From positions 1 to 64,000 of the forward strand of contig JAPXMY010000006.1 of the NCBI GenBank assembly GCA_033808805.1: a stretch of 64,000 nt of DNA. The letters run 5' to 3'. How positions within the stretch are numbered: position 1 is the stretch's first letter; each line of letters starts with the position of its first letter. The DNA comes from UBA1783 sp033808805 (GTDB taxonomy: Bacteria > Bacillota_I > Bacilli_A > Erysipelotrichales > Erysipelotrichaceae). Positions 43,614-52,890 of the stretch are shown here, piece after piece. The translations under genes and the position numbers were made by a program. The notes beneath the pieces are model-generated. The model saw only the letters and a list, made by a program, of their open reading frames with translations. It was not told the origin of the DNA and ran no database searches.

Positions 43614-44531
43614 TTATCTATCTTTTTCAGGTATGTAATTGATTAAAAGAGTTCCTGAAGAAATAAGTACAAGAGCAATTAGAATTCTGATGTTGAAAAT
43701 ATCCTCATTTAATAAAATCCAGCTGAAAAAAGCCCCAAAGATGGGAATAAAAGATTTAAAGATTACCACACTGCTGGTGTTTTTTATTTTAAGCAACAGT
43801 GACCAGATACCATAAGCTAAAGAAGCGATAAGCATTAAAACAATCATTACTATCATACCGCTTAAATCCGGTAAAGCTATCTTACCATTGTTAATAATGG
43901 CTATCAGCACCATCAATAAACCGCCAACGAAAAATTGGTAGCCTGTTATCGCCATCAGATTATGTTTTTTTACATATCTGCTCATCAGAAGATTGGCAAA
44001 GGCATTTGCCAGTGCTGAGAGTAAGACCATGCCTTCACCATTTAAGCGAAGTTGCAAGGTAAAGTTATGATCAATATTTAAGATAAGAATTCCGATAAAA
44101 CCTAAAATGGTAGCGAGGATTTTCCTAGCTGTCAATGGTTCCATTTTAAATATGATAGTAACAAGAACAACAGTAAAGAAAACGCTGGTTGAGGTCAAAA
44201 CAGCACCAACTGAAGCTTCAACTACCGCTAAACCTGAATACAGACAGAAGTATTGGATAACTGTCTGAATCAGAGCCAGAATCATAACAGGCATCAGCAT
44301 ACTTTTATCCAGTTTAGGACACTGTTTGGTGAAGCTTTTAGTTAAAAGAAGGGTAATAATTCCCGCTCCGATAAATCTGATACCGGCAAATAAAATAATA
44401 TTAAAAGTACCGGCTGTATCGACTTTAAAAAGCTGATAGCCAAGTTTAATGGTTGGTGATGCTGCTCCCCATAACATCGTACAGAATAGAGCGCCTAATA
44501 TCCAAAGATGTTTTTTAATAAACTTCATCAT
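43614..44531 (-). CDS. EamA/DMT-superfamily transporter
   Basis: About 305 residues from ATG 44531, nine bases after GAGG. Ten hydrophobic helices in two EamA repeats (LFCTMLWGAASPTIKLGYQLF; ASVGAVLTSTSVFFTVVLV; SSVVIFKSFIPIFGAFFSWILLNE). Such proteins export or exchange metabolites; the substrate is unknown. Single gene between a terminator and a divergent unit. Confidence 0.87.
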   Translation of the reverse strand: MMKFIKKHLWILGALFCTMLWGAASPTIKLGYQLFKVDTAGTFNIILFAGIRFIGAGIITLLLTKSFTKQCPKLDKSMLMPVMILALIQTVIQYFCLYSGLAVVEASVGAVLTSTSVFFTVVLVTIIFKMEPLTARKILATILGFIGILILNIDHNFTLQLRLNGEGMVLLSALANAFANLLMSRYVKKHNLMAITGYQFFVGGLLMVLIAIINNGKIALPDLSGMIVMIVLMLIASLAYGIWSLLLKIKNTSSVVIFKSFIPIFGAFFSWILLNEDIFNIRILIALVLISSGTLLINYIPEKDR

Positions 44532-44741
44532 ATTTAATAACCTCAATTAAGAAATATTCTTCTAAAACTTTAAGTCCTTTAACATTATAGGACATTGATA
44601 CTTAATTTTAAAGTCGCATAATTATCTCTTGCTGAAGAAAAGTGCTATAATTTATATGCAGCTGAAGTATAAGGGTATACTTCATCTGAGTTGTTGATAA
44701 TAGGAATATGTTCAACAATTAAAAGAAGGAAAGAATAAAAG

Positions 44742-45197
44742 ATGAAATTTAAATATAAAAGTACCGATAAAAAATGTTTCAGCCTTCATGATTGTAAAGC
44801 AACTGAGGCTGATTTGAAAGATAATGTTTTGACATTTTATTTTCCTGAAGGGATTTTTTATCATGAATATGCTGATTTTTGGCCCAATACCGGCAGTGGG
44901 GCAGTGGAATATTTTATTGAGTATTTAGATGAAGTTACTTTTTATCTTTTTGAAAAAAGCTTGAATCAAAAGGTTGTCAAGGAATATAATGTCAGCCAAC
45001 TTGTCGATAAAATCAACAGTAAAAAGTGGCAGCTGGAGTTTTTGTATCGCTATGATGGCTATAAGGAAGTCATGTTTACGGTTATGGTCTGGTTTAATAG
45101 AAAACCTTATAGCTATGAAGGACAGCTTTTTATTCGAAATGTAAAAGAAACTTTTATGTGGAATCCTTTAGAAGACAAAGATTTACTGGAAGAATAG
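44742..45197 (+). CDS. Unknown 151-residue protein
   Basis: A soluble beta-rich protein (LTFYFPEGIFYHEYADFWPNTGSGAVEYFIEYLDEVTFYLF ... GYKEVMFTVMVWFNRKPYSYEGQLFI) without a motif I recognise. An extended -10 box TGCTATAAT (44643-44651) precedes it, and the binding site is AGAAGGAAAG. It heads a run of small genes, with the next gene 35 bases away. Confidence 0.7.
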   Translation: MKFKYKSTDKKCFSLHDCKATEADLKDNVLTFYFPEGIFYHEYADFWPNTGSGAVEYFIEYLDEVTFYLFEKSLNQKVVKEYNVSQLVDKINSKKWQLEFLYRYDGYKEVMFTVMVWFNRKPYSYEGQLFIRNVKETFMWNPLEDKDLLEE

Positions 45198-45232
45198 TTG
45201 TTTGATTTTTAACAGCGAAGGAGTTTATAAAG

Positions 45233-45712
45233 ATGGATAAAAATGAAGTTTACAGCTGTCTGGATAGCTGCAATATAAAGTATGAAATAACTGAACACAA
45301 AGCTGTTTTCAATATGGCCCAACTTGAAGAGGTGGAGCTTCCTTATCCTGATAATCAGGCAAAAAATCTTTTTGTCAGGGATAAAAAAAGAAATTACTAT
45401 CTAATAACTATCAAGGGAGATAAAAGGGTAAATCTTAAAGAATTTTCTCAGAATCATGGACTTAAAGCGCTGTCTTTTGCTTCTTATGATGCTTTGATGC
45501 AGCTTTTAAAACTTGATCCTGGTTCAGTTACTCCTTTTGGTCTTTTAAATGATATAGATAAGGAAGTAAAATTATTTATTGATGAGGACTTTAAAGGTGG
45601 ATTAATGGGAGTTCATCCTAATGATAATACCGCTACTATCTGGCTAAGGTATGAAGATCTTATCAGATTGATTAAAGAACATGGAAATGAAGTTATCTCA
45701 GTAAAGATATAA
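45233..45712 (+). CDS. Prolyl-tRNA editing protein (YbaK/ProX family)
   Basis: The 159-residue protein matches free-standing prolyl-tRNA deacylases: HKAVFNMAQLEEVELPYPDNQAKNLFVRDKKRNYYLIT, GDKRVNLKEFS, LSFASYDALMQLLKLDPGSVTPFGLLND and VHPNDNTATIWLRYEDL. It clears mischarged Ala-tRNA(Pro) or related errors. Start after GCGAAGGAG. Confidence 0.92.
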   Translation: MDKNEVYSCLDSCNIKYEITEHKAVFNMAQLEEVELPYPDNQAKNLFVRDKKRNYYLITIKGDKRVNLKEFSQNHGLKALSFASYDALMQLLKLDPGSVTPFGLLNDIDKEVKLFIDEDFKGGLMGVHPNDNTATIWLRYEDLIRLIKEHGNEVISVKI

Positions 45713-45727
45713 TGTTGGTGAAAGAAT

Positions 45728-46210
45728 ATGAAAAGTATCAAAGAAAAACTTGAAGTCTTAACAGCGATTGCCAAAGAGTTTGATAAAAGTGATATTACCT
45801 GGGCAATTGGAGCCTCAAGTATGCTGTATCTGAGAAATATTGTTGAAGAATTTAATGATTTAGACCTAATGATAAAAAAAGAAGATGCTTTAAAAGCGAA
45901 GGAAATTCTTCTTAAAATGGGGACACTTAAAGAGTCAGTGTCTGGCAGTTATGCGACAGAATACTTTTATGAGTTTGTAATAGCTGATGTAGAAGTTGAT
46001 GTTATGGCTGGATTTAAAATAGTTAAAGATGATATTATATATGACTGTAGCCTTAAAGAAGAAGATATAAAGGAAACTGTGCTGATTAATGGTACTGCTG
46101 TTCCACTTGATTCATTAGAAAACTGGCTGCGTTACTATAGACTGATGGAAAGAGAAGAAAAGGTTTTACTAGTTGAAAATCATAGAAATCTTTCCAGGGA
46201 GGAAAATTAA
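45728..46210 (+). CDS. Nucleotidyltransferase-fold protein
   Basis: 160 residues with the minimal nucleotidyltransferase pattern: WAIGASSMLY (GS-like motif), FNDLDLMI (the acidic DxD pair) and VDVMAGF (third acid). Similar proteins modify aminoglycosides, tRNA or proteins, or serve as MNT-type antitoxins, but no HEPN partner is adjacent. Function unknown; it overlaps none of its neighbours but is tightly packed between them. Confidence 0.65.
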   Translation: MKSIKEKLEVLTAIAKEFDKSDITWAIGASSMLYLRNIVEEFNDLDLMIKKEDALKAKEILLKMGTLKESVSGSYATEYFYEFVIADVEVDVMAGFKIVKDDIIYDCSLKEEDIKETVLINGTAVPLDSLENWLRYYRLMEREEKVLLVENHRNLSREEN

Positions 46211-47056
46211 ATGAAAAGAAAAATGAGACTGTCACTCGTATTATTAATACTGGTATTTCTTGCTATCTGGATTGTGTGGGGTAATCTGACAGTAGGAGTT
46301 ACCCACTATGGTGTTGGAAGCAGCAGGATACCTGAAAGTTTCGATAATTTTAAAATTGCGGTTATTTCCGATTTACATAATGCTGAATTTGGAAAAGATA
46401 ATGAAGACATTGTCAGAAAAGTAAGTCAACAAAGTCCAGACATTATTGTCTTTACTGGTGATCTGGTAGATTCAAATAAGACAGATATTGATTTAGCAGT
46501 CAGCCTGGCAAAACAGCTAATGGAAATAGCACCCTGCTATTTTGTAATGGGTAATCATGAAGTATGGCTTTTCAGTCGCTATGAAGAATTGCAGCAAAAA
46601 CTTATCGATGTTGGAGTAATTGTCTTGCGCAATGAAGCTATAGAGATAACCAGAAATGAAGAGACAATTCAGATCGCAGGATTAGATGATCCGGATTTAT
46701 ATTATACTGATATCTATATGCACAGTATTATTCTGGATGAACATATCAAGAAAATGAATTTAACAGATGATTACTGTATTCTGTTATCGCATCGCCCAGA
46801 AACTTTTGATATCTATGTCGCTAATGATATCGATCTGGTTTTAAGTGGGCATGCCCATGGTGGTCAAATCCGCATTCCTTTTTTAGGAGGTTTTTATGCT
46901 CCTAACCAGGGTATGTGGCCAAAATATGATGCTGGCAAATTTACCGAAAACTTTACCACCATGATTGTCAGTCGAGGAATAGGGAACAGTATTATTCCCA
47001 TCAGAATTAACAATCGACCAGAAATCATAATTGTTGAACTTGTCTGTAACAAATAA
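46211..47056 (+). CDS. Membrane-anchored metallophosphoesterase
   Basis: The 281-residue calcineurin-like phosphoesterase (YkuE-like) has an N-terminal transmembrane helix (LSLVLLILVFLAIWIVWG) and the full metal-binding set: VISDLHNAEFG, FTGDLVDSN, GNHEVW, LLSHRPE and SGHAHGGQIRIPFLGGFYAPNQG. The catalytic part lies outside the membrane. Likely substrates are phospholipid intermediates, as for related proteins. It begins right after the previous stop with GGGAGG within that gene. Confidence 0.9.
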   Translation: MKRKMRLSLVLLILVFLAIWIVWGNLTVGVTHYGVGSSRIPESFDNFKIAVISDLHNAEFGKDNEDIVRKVSQQSPDIIVFTGDLVDSNKTDIDLAVSLAKQLMEIAPCYFVMGNHEVWLFSRYEELQQKLIDVGVIVLRNEAIEITRNEETIQIAGLDDPDLYYTDIYMHSIILDEHIKKMNLTDDYCILLSHRPETFDIYVANDIDLVLSGHAHGGQIRIPFLGGFYAPNQGMWPKYDAGKFTENFTTMIVSRGIGNSIIPIRINNRPEIIIVELVCNK

Positions 47057-47077
47057 AAAACAAAAGGAGAAAATTTT

Positions 47078-47353
47078 ATGTGGCTATTTTCAGGTGTCGG
47101 GGCAATGGTATTTGCCTTGTTGAATGTAAGTGCTAAAAGTAATGATCTAAAAACACAGTGGTATAGATTTATCAGTCTGTCATTAACAGCTCTTACCTTG
47201 TGTGATTTCTATCTTGACGGAGCAAAAAGAGTAGTTGTAGAAGATTATGGTGGTTTAATGGATACCATGCCTGCTTTAAGTTATACCTTACTTTTTTTAA
47301 CAATTGCTTCAATTCTGATCAATTCAGTTTCTTTATTTAAAAAGAAGGATTAA
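47078..47353 (+). CDS. Small membrane protein, unknown
   Basis: A 91-residue protein with two or three hydrophobic segments (SGVGAMVFALLNVSA; FISLSLTALTLCDFYL; TLLFLTIASILINSVSLF). Binding site AAAGGAG. I do not recognise the family. It belongs to the same closely spaced run of + strand genes. Confidence 0.65.
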   Translation: MWLFSGVGAMVFALLNVSAKSNDLKTQWYRFISLSLTALTLCDFYLDGAKRVVVEDYGGLMDTMPALSYTLLFLTIASILINSVSLFKKKD

Positions 47354-47394
47354 TACAAATCGAAAATATAAAAAAGAAAAGAGGAAAGTTTATT

Positions 47395-47622
47395 ATGAAA
47401 AAGATGTTAATTGTTACAACCTGTATTTTATTATTGGTTTTACTTTTTCCGACACCTTTATATCTTAAAGATGGAGGTACTGTAGAATATAGGGCGATTC
47501 TATACAAAGTATCTAAAGTTCATCGTATTGCCTCTGATGAAGATATAGAAGCAGGCAAGGAGTTTTATGAAGGTATAATTGTTGAAATTTTTGGTATTGA
47601 AGTGTTCAACAATGTTAAATAA
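47395..47622 (+). CDS. Small exported or anchored protein, unknown
   Basis: 75 residues: a signal-anchor (MKKMLIVTTCILLLVLLFPTP) followed by LYLKDGGTVEYRAILYKVSKVHRI and an acidic tail. Small proteins of this type, ending in a predicted beta strand with GIIVEIFGIEVF, are common in gut Bacillota but have no assigned role. Binding site GAGGAAAG. Confidence 0.65.
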   Translation: MKKMLIVTTCILLLVLLFPTPLYLKDGGTVEYRAILYKVSKVHRIASDEDIEAGKEFYEGIIVEIFGIEVFNNVK

Positions 47623-47648
47623 TCAGTTAGAAATTTGAGGTTTTGAAA

Positions 47649-48332
47649 ATGAAAAAGAGAATATTAAAAATAATCGCTGCTAGTGTTATTTTGGGTTTGG
47701 TCATGGTAGCAGTTCAGAATGGTTTCAAGATAGAATCGGAGTTGTTTTTATCATATTATTGGAAATTCTCAATTGTGTTTTTGTTAATGATATTGGTAAT
47801 CAACATCATTTATATTATGATTTACAGTAAAAAAATCCAAAAAGCATTGGCACTTTTAAATGAAGACAAAATCGAGCAATACATTGCTGAAATGGAGCGT
47901 ATTTTACAAAAAATCAAAGGAAGAGACTTTATAAATCTGGTAAAAATAAATCTGACAGCAGGTTATCTAAAAGACAGGGAATATCAAAAAAGTTTAGATG
48001 TTTTAAACTCAATTGAAGAAAAACAGATAAAAAATGAAATACTAAAACTGGTTTATTTAATTAACAAGGCGGTTTCATATTTCAGATTGGAAAATTATGA
48101 TAAATTTAAAGAAATATATGACTCACAGAAAGCTATCTTTGAAAAATACAGGGATAATGAAGACTATGGTGAGCCAATCGGCCAGCTGGAAGTTCTATCA
48201 GCTGTAATAGAAGAAAGAACTGAAACTGCTCAGCAGTTATTGGATAAGTTGAGAGCTAGATGGGCAAATCTAAGCAATCAGAAAGACTACGATGAGTTAG
48301 AAAAGATTATTGAATCAAAAAAAGCGAATTAA
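47649..48332 (+). CDS. Membrane protein with helical repeat-like cytosolic part, unknown
   Basis: About 227 residues from ATG 47649, eight bases after GAGG. Two N-terminal helices (IIAASVILGLVMVAV; FSIVFLLMILVINIIYIMIYS) are followed by a tetratricopeptide-like helical region (YIAEMERILQKIKGRDFINLVKINLTAGYLKDREYQKSLDVLNSI). It may be a scaffold; no specific function can be given. It ends inside a bidirectional terminator. Confidence 0.65.
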   Translation: MKKRILKIIAASVILGLVMVAVQNGFKIESELFLSYYWKFSIVFLLMILVINIIYIMIYSKKIQKALALLNEDKIEQYIAEMERILQKIKGRDFINLVKINLTAGYLKDREYQKSLDVLNSIEEKQIKNEILKLVYLINKAVSYFRLENYDKFKEIYDSQKAIFEKYRDNEDYGEPIGQLEVLSAVIEERTETAQQLLDKLRARWANLSNQKDYDELEKIIESKKAN

Positions 48333-48343
48333 CTCGCTTTTTT
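48318..48343. terminator. Bidirectional terminator overlapping two stop codons
   Basis: AAAAAAGCGA (48318-48327) and TCGCTTTTTT (48334-48343) with a six-base loop. The stops of both convergent genes lie within the stem-loop. Confidence 0.88.
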
Positions 48344-49222
48344 ATCAGGCAGTTCACTGATATATTTTAAGACACAATCTTTCAGTTTTTTCATGTTATC
48401 GGAATCTTTTCTTTTTATATGGGTAGCCATACCCAGCTCTCTGATAGAAGCAGGCTGTACCGGTACACAGAGGACATCATCGGTACGTCCTCTGATCATC
48501 AGCTCACTCATCATTGAAACACCTAATCCTTTACCAACCATTCTGATCACAGTTTCATCATCAACCAGAACAGATTTGATGTTGGTTGTTATTCCTAAAG
48601 GCTCAAAAGCTTTTTTTACATCGATGTCAAAACGTCCGTAGGGCATTAAAAACTCCTTATCAGAAAATTCAGCCAAGGGGAAAGTATCAGACTGCTTTAA
48701 AGGATAGTTTTTAGGCAATATGGCATATAGCGGTTCATCGTATAGGGGAATCCATTTGCAGAAATCGAAATCCTGTTTGCTGGCAAAAATTAAATCTGTC
48801 TGTCCGCTTTCTAAAAGTTCGAAAGGCTCTAAAGCATGGTCAACCATTCTTAAATCAACATTGACATTTGGACAGATTCTTTTAAAACGATAAAGAATTT
48901 CAGGAATCCAGTGCATTGCCATACTGGCATAGGCAGCAATTCTGACGACTTCATTTTTGTTGTTTGAAATTTCTTTAATTTTCTTTTCCAGATTGGCATC
49001 AGCCTGCAGGAACTCCCTAATAGCTGGAAGCAGCTGTACACCTTTTTCGGTAAGTTTAATTCCGGTATGATTTCTTTCCAGTAAAGGAAAGCCGACTTCT
49101 TTTTCTAAAGAATCCATTAAATGAGTCAGGCCAGACTGGGTATATCCTACTACCTCACTGGCTTTACTGAAACTTCCCAACTCAACGGCTGTTAATAGTA
49201 TTTCTAGTTTTCTGCTATCCAT
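48329..49222 (-). CDS. LysR-family regulator
   Basis: About 297 residues from ATG 49222, preceded by AGAGGTGCAAT. The LysR winged helix is clear (LTAVELGSFSKASEVVGYTQSGLTHLMDSLEKEVGFPLLER), followed by a periplasmic-binding-like effector domain. It is divergent from brnQ and may control it; ligand unknown. Confidence 0.9.
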   Translation of the reverse strand: MDSRKLEILLTAVELGSFSKASEVVGYTQSGLTHLMDSLEKEVGFPLLERNHTGIKLTEKGVQLLPAIREFLQADANLEKKIKEISNNKNEVVRIAAYASMAMHWIPEILYRFKRICPNVNVDLRMVDHALEPFELLESGQTDLIFASKQDFDFCKWIPLYDEPLYAILPKNYPLKQSDTFPLAEFSDKEFLMPYGRFDIDVKKAFEPLGITTNIKSVLVDDETVIRMVGKGLGVSMMSELMIRGRTDDVLCVPVQPASIRELGMATHIKRKDSDNMKKLKDCVLKYISELPDKKAS

Positions 49223-49346
49223 ATTGCACCTCTGAAGCCAATTTTGGCTATTACAATTTCTAATACCCCTATTATAATAAAGCATTTCTCAAGATACAAG
49301 TGAAATGATAATATTTAGTTGGGTTGAAAAGTGAGGGTATAAAAAG

Positions 49347-50702
49347 ATGAACAGATTATCCTTCAAACAGAGATTTTTAGTAGCTGTAACCTTATTTGGC
49401 ATGTTCTTTGGCGCAGGAAATTTGATATTTCCAGTTCACTTAGGACAGCTGGCTGGTAAAAATGTAATTGCTGCAATGATTGGATTCATTATTACAGCGG
49501 TTACAATTCCTATTTTAGGAGTAGCAGCTATTGGTAATACTCATAGTGATGATTTGCATTCACTTTCTGATAAAGTATCAAAGGGATATGGTTATTTCTT
49601 TACCTGTTTACTTTATCTGACTATCGGTCCATTTTTTGCGATACCAAGATGTGCAACCACCTCTTTTACCAGTATTGAACCAATGATTTCTGAAGGAGTA
49701 AGTAAATCTTTGATGTTGTTTATCTTCTCCTTGATATTTTTTGCCTTTGTATTATTTTTTTCTCTCCGTCCAAGTAAGATTACTGTCTGGATTGGGAAAA
49801 TTATTAATCCTTTATTTTTAATCTTTTTAAGCATTCTGGTAGTAACTGCATTATTAAATCCTTCTATTTCCGTTAATGAAGTTACTCCAGTCGATGCTTA
49901 TCAGAATGCTGCCTTGTTTTCTGGCTTCATTGAAGGATATGGCACCATGGATGCCATTGCTGGACTGGCTTTTGGAATCGTGGTTATTGATATTATTCGC
50001 GCTATGGGTTTAAAAGAAGATAATGATATTGCCAGGGAAGTTTTAAAGTCTGGTGTTATTACCGGTATCCTGATGGCTGTTATCTATATTGCGACAATTG
50101 TTATGGGAGCTCAATCCAGAGGTCTGTTTGAGCTTTCGGCCAATGGCGGTATTGCCCTGGCTCAGATTTCCAATCATTATCTGGGCAAAGTTGGCGGCCT
50201 GGTGTTGGCTTTAACCATTACCTTTGCTACTTTAAAAACTTCTATCGGTTTAGTAACCAGCTGTTCACAGGCTTTTGTTAGAATGTTCCCTAAAGGATTA
50301 TCCTATAATCTTTGGGCTATCATATTTACAGTTTTCTCATTTGCGGTTAGTAATATTGGTTTATCAAACATTATCAGTTACTCTATACCGGTATTAATGT
50401 TCTTATATCCACTGGCTATCACTTTGATTTTATTGGCATTAACAGGAGATCTGTTTAATCACGATAAGATTGTCTATCAGAGTGTAATTGGATTTACCTT
50501 GCTTGCGGCAGTATTTGATCTACTCAAGACATTACCTGCCAGTCTGCAGGGGATACTATATGCAGAGAAAGTTACAGACTTGGCCAGAAAGATTCTACCT
50601 TTCTTTGATCTAAACCTTGGATGGCTTGTTCCTTCGCTCATCGGTTTAGCAGTCGGTTTAACAGTACGTTTTGTCATAAGGGAAAAACGAGTGGGTACAT
50701 AA
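49347..50702 (+). CDS. brnQ: Branched-chain amino acid Na+ symporter (BrnQ)
   Basis: The 451-residue, 12-helix LIVCS-family protein: FGMFFGAGNLIFPVHLGQLAG, GVAAIGNTHSDDLHSLSDKVSKGYGYFFTCLLYLTIGPFFAIPRCATTSF and FAVSNIGLSNIISYSIPVLMFLYPLAI. It imports leucine, isoleucine or valine with Na+. The AzlCD exporter genes lie 1.1 kb downstream, so the region handles branched-chain amino acids in both directions. Confidence 0.95.
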   Translation: MNRLSFKQRFLVAVTLFGMFFGAGNLIFPVHLGQLAGKNVIAAMIGFIITAVTIPILGVAAIGNTHSDDLHSLSDKVSKGYGYFFTCLLYLTIGPFFAIPRCATTSFTSIEPMISEGVSKSLMLFIFSLIFFAFVLFFSLRPSKITVWIGKIINPLFLIFLSILVVTALLNPSISVNEVTPVDAYQNAALFSGFIEGYGTMDAIAGLAFGIVVIDIIRAMGLKEDNDIAREVLKSGVITGILMAVIYIATIVMGAQSRGLFELSANGGIALAQISNHYLGKVGGLVLALTITFATLKTSIGLVTSCSQAFVRMFPKGLSYNLWAIIFTVFSFAVSNIGLSNIISYSIPVLMFLYPLAITLILLALTGDLFNHDKIVYQSVIGFTLLAAVFDLLKTLPASLQGILYAEKVTDLARKILPFFDLNLGWLVPSLIGLAVGLTVRFVIREKRVGT

Positions 50703-50727
50703 ATAAAGTTTTTCTTAATCTTTAACC

Positions 50728-50796
50728 TCCGGGGGCTATCTCATAATCTAGCCCCCAAACCTTTAAAAACAATGATTGTAAGATTTTACAATCATT
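50728..50796 (+). terminator. Two hairpins after brnQ
   Basis: A GC-rich stem GGGGGCTA/TAGCCCCC (about 50730-50757) without a T-run is followed by a second stem AATGATTGTAA/TTACAATCATT (50771-50781 and 50786-50796) running into TTTTATTT. The second is a good intrinsic terminator. Confidence 0.75.
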
Positions 50797-50800
50797 TTAT

Positions 50801-50831
50801 TTGACAGCATTTATAGAAGTATTGTTATAAT
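50801..50831 (+). promoter_or_regulatory. Promoter of the M28 peptidase gene
   Basis: TTGACA (50801-50806), 19 bases, TATAAT (50826-50831), with an extended -10 TGTTATAAT that compensates for the long spacer. Confidence 0.7.
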
Positions 50832-50876
50832 AGTTTAGTTCTCTTTTAAAAGAGAAAACCAAGATGGAGAAAAAAG

Positions 50877-51794
50877 ATGAAATATTATTTAAATGAAATT
50901 AACAACTTATATCCAGTAAGAAAAAAATATCAGGATAAAACAAGATTTATCGAATATGTAAAACAGGAAGTAACTGAATATAAGGTAGAAGTACAGGAAA
51001 AAAGAAAAACCAGAAATATTGTTATCGGGGATGTTGAAAATGCCAAGGTAGTATTTACTGCCCACTATGATACGCCAGCTGCTTCAGTAATTCCTAATAT
51101 AATGATGCCAGTAAATAAAATTATTTATTTTGGTTACACCTTTGCCTTTGTAGGAATAATAGTCGCAGTCAGTATTTTTCTGGCTGAATTATTAACAAAG
51201 TTTTTAAATGCCAATGACCGACAGATTACTTCAGTTGCCTATCTGGGAATTTATTTTTCCTTGGTATATCTTACGATGCTGGCTTTTGAAAACAAAAATA
51301 ACAAAAATGATAACACTTCTGGAACAGCTGCTGTGATGACACTGATAAAAAGTCTTGACAAAGAAAGCAATGTAGCCTTTATTTTATTTGATAATGAAGA
51401 AAAAGGGTTGATTGGTTCTGGTCAGTTTAATAAACATAATAAAAAAATGATGGAAAGCAAACCACTGATTAATCTGGACTGTATCGGCAATGGTAATGAA
51501 ATAGTAGTTGTCATCAATAACGAAGCTATGGAAAGTGCCAGTTTATTAAAAGAATCAATAGTCAGTAATGAAAGATATAATGTCAACTTCTTCAACAAAA
51601 AACAGGCCATGGGTAACTCTGATCAAAGACATTTCAAAAACGGCGTAGGAGTATTTGCCTGTCATAAAGGAAAACACATCAAATTATATACACCTTATAT
51701 TCACACAGCTAAAGATACAGTTGCTGATGTTGAAAACATTAAATATTTAACTGAAAGGCTTACTGATTACGTCAATAAACTTAATGAAGCATAA
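50877..51794 (+). CDS. M28-family metallopeptidase with inserted membrane helices
   Basis: The 305-residue protein has the M28 zinc ligands in order: FTAHYDT (His), NDNTSGTAAV (Asp), FDNEEKGLIGS (Glu pair), NLDCIGNG (Asp) and YIHTAKDT (His). Two hydrophobic helices (YFGYTFAFVGIIVAVSIFLA; SVAYLGIYFSLVYLTMLAF) sit between the first and second ligands, so the enzyme is membrane-tethered. Probable aminopeptidase; substrate unknown. Confidence 0.88.
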   Translation: MKYYLNEINNLYPVRKKYQDKTRFIEYVKQEVTEYKVEVQEKRKTRNIVIGDVENAKVVFTAHYDTPAASVIPNIMMPVNKIIYFGYTFAFVGIIVAVSIFLAELLTKFLNANDRQITSVAYLGIYFSLVYLTMLAFENKNNKNDNTSGTAAVMTLIKSLDKESNVAFILFDNEEKGLIGSGQFNKHNKKMMESKPLINLDCIGNGNEIVVVINNEAMESASLLKESIVSNERYNVNFFNKKQAMGNSDQRHFKNGVGVFACHKGKHIKLYTPYIHTAKDTVADVENIKYLTERLTDYVNKLNEA

Positions 51795-51856
51795 TGAGGA
51801 AAGATTAGTAACATCTTTCCTTTTTTTTGTTATAATGATTAGCAAAGGTGAAATTT

Positions 51857-52528
51857 ATGAAGAAAGAAACTATTAAGCAAGCCTTTATAAAAACTCTTCC
51901 TGTTATGGCAGGTTATTTAGTTTTGGGTATTGGTTTTGGTGTTTTACTGGCGAAGATAGGATATGGACCACTTTATGCTGTTTTAATGAGCGTAATCATT
52001 TATGGTGGATCAATGCAGTATGTCGCTGTTTCTCTGATTGATTCAGCAGCTTCTTTAATAACTGTGGCTATAACAACTTTGCTGGTTAATGGAAGACATT
52101 TGTTTTATGGCTTATCAATGCTGGAAAAATATCAGAACATTAAAAGAAAACCATATCTTATTTTTGGCATCACTGATGAAACATATTCACTGTTATGTCA
52201 GGAAGAAAGTGAAGATGAAGATTATTATTTCTATATAACGATTTTAAATCACTCTTATTGGATAATCGGGGGATTAATAGGCAATTTAATTGGAACACTG
52301 ATTCCCTTTAACAGCGCTGGTATTGAATTTTCCATGACCGCCTTATTTGTGGCTATTGTGGTAGAGCAGTGGCTGACTACTAAAGATCACTTGCCGGCTG
52401 TTATTGGCTTTATCTGTGCGGTTGTCTGTCTACTTGCTTTTGGACCGGAACATTTTTTAATTCCAGCGATGCTGGCTATTGTACTGTTACTTATTGTTAT
52501 TAGAAAGAGAGGAAATATAAATGAATAA
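51857..52528 (+). CDS. azlC: AzlC branched-chain amino acid exporter subunit
   Basis: About 223 residues from ATG 51857, eight bases after AAGG. Typical AzlC start (LPVMAGYLVLGIGFGVLLAKIGYGPLYAVLMSVIIYGGSMQYVAVSLI) and GRHLFYGLSML. It forms an exporter with AzlD, whose gene overlaps by eight bases. Confidence 0.93.
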   Translation: MKKETIKQAFIKTLPVMAGYLVLGIGFGVLLAKIGYGPLYAVLMSVIIYGGSMQYVAVSLIDSAASLITVAITTLLVNGRHLFYGLSMLEKYQNIKRKPYLIFGITDETYSLLCQEESEDEDYYFYITILNHSYWIIGGLIGNLIGTLIPFNSAGIEFSMTALFVAIVVEQWLTTKDHLPAVIGFICAVVCLLAFGPEHFLIPAMLAIVLLLIVIRKRGNINE

Positions 52529-52844
52529 TTATCATACTATACTTATCATTATAACTATTTCCCTGGTAACAATCCTGATTAGATTTTTTCCTTTTGTGGT
52601 CTTTAATAAACAGGAAAAACTGCCTGATATCATCTCTTATTTAGGAAAAGTTCTTCCAACCGCCATCATGGCCATGCTGGTTGTCTATTGTTTAAAGGAT
52701 GTCAAAGTTACTGTTTTTCCTTATGGATTAAAGGAACTTGTGGCAGTACTGGTTGTAGCAGCCTTACACACGTATAAAAGGAATACCTTATTAAGTATTA
52801 CCTGTGGAACAATCTGTTATATGTTATTAGTTCAACTATTTTAA
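52521..52844 (+). CDS. azlD: AzlD branched-chain amino acid exporter subunit
   Basis: The 107-residue, four-helix partner of AzlC (ISLVTILIRFFPFVVFNKQEKLPDIISYLGKVLPTAIMAMLVVYCLKD). Overlap with azlC ensures paired synthesis. Together they relieve excess branched-chain amino acids, complementing BrnQ. Confidence 0.92.
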   Translation: MNNYHTILIIITISLVTILIRFFPFVVFNKQEKLPDIISYLGKVLPTAIMAMLVVYCLKDVKVTVFPYGLKELVAVLVVAALHTYKRNTLLSITCGTICYMLLVQLF

Positions 52845-52890
52845 TTTTATCTAATGTAAATTTAGTGTATAATATAAGTAGGGTGAATTT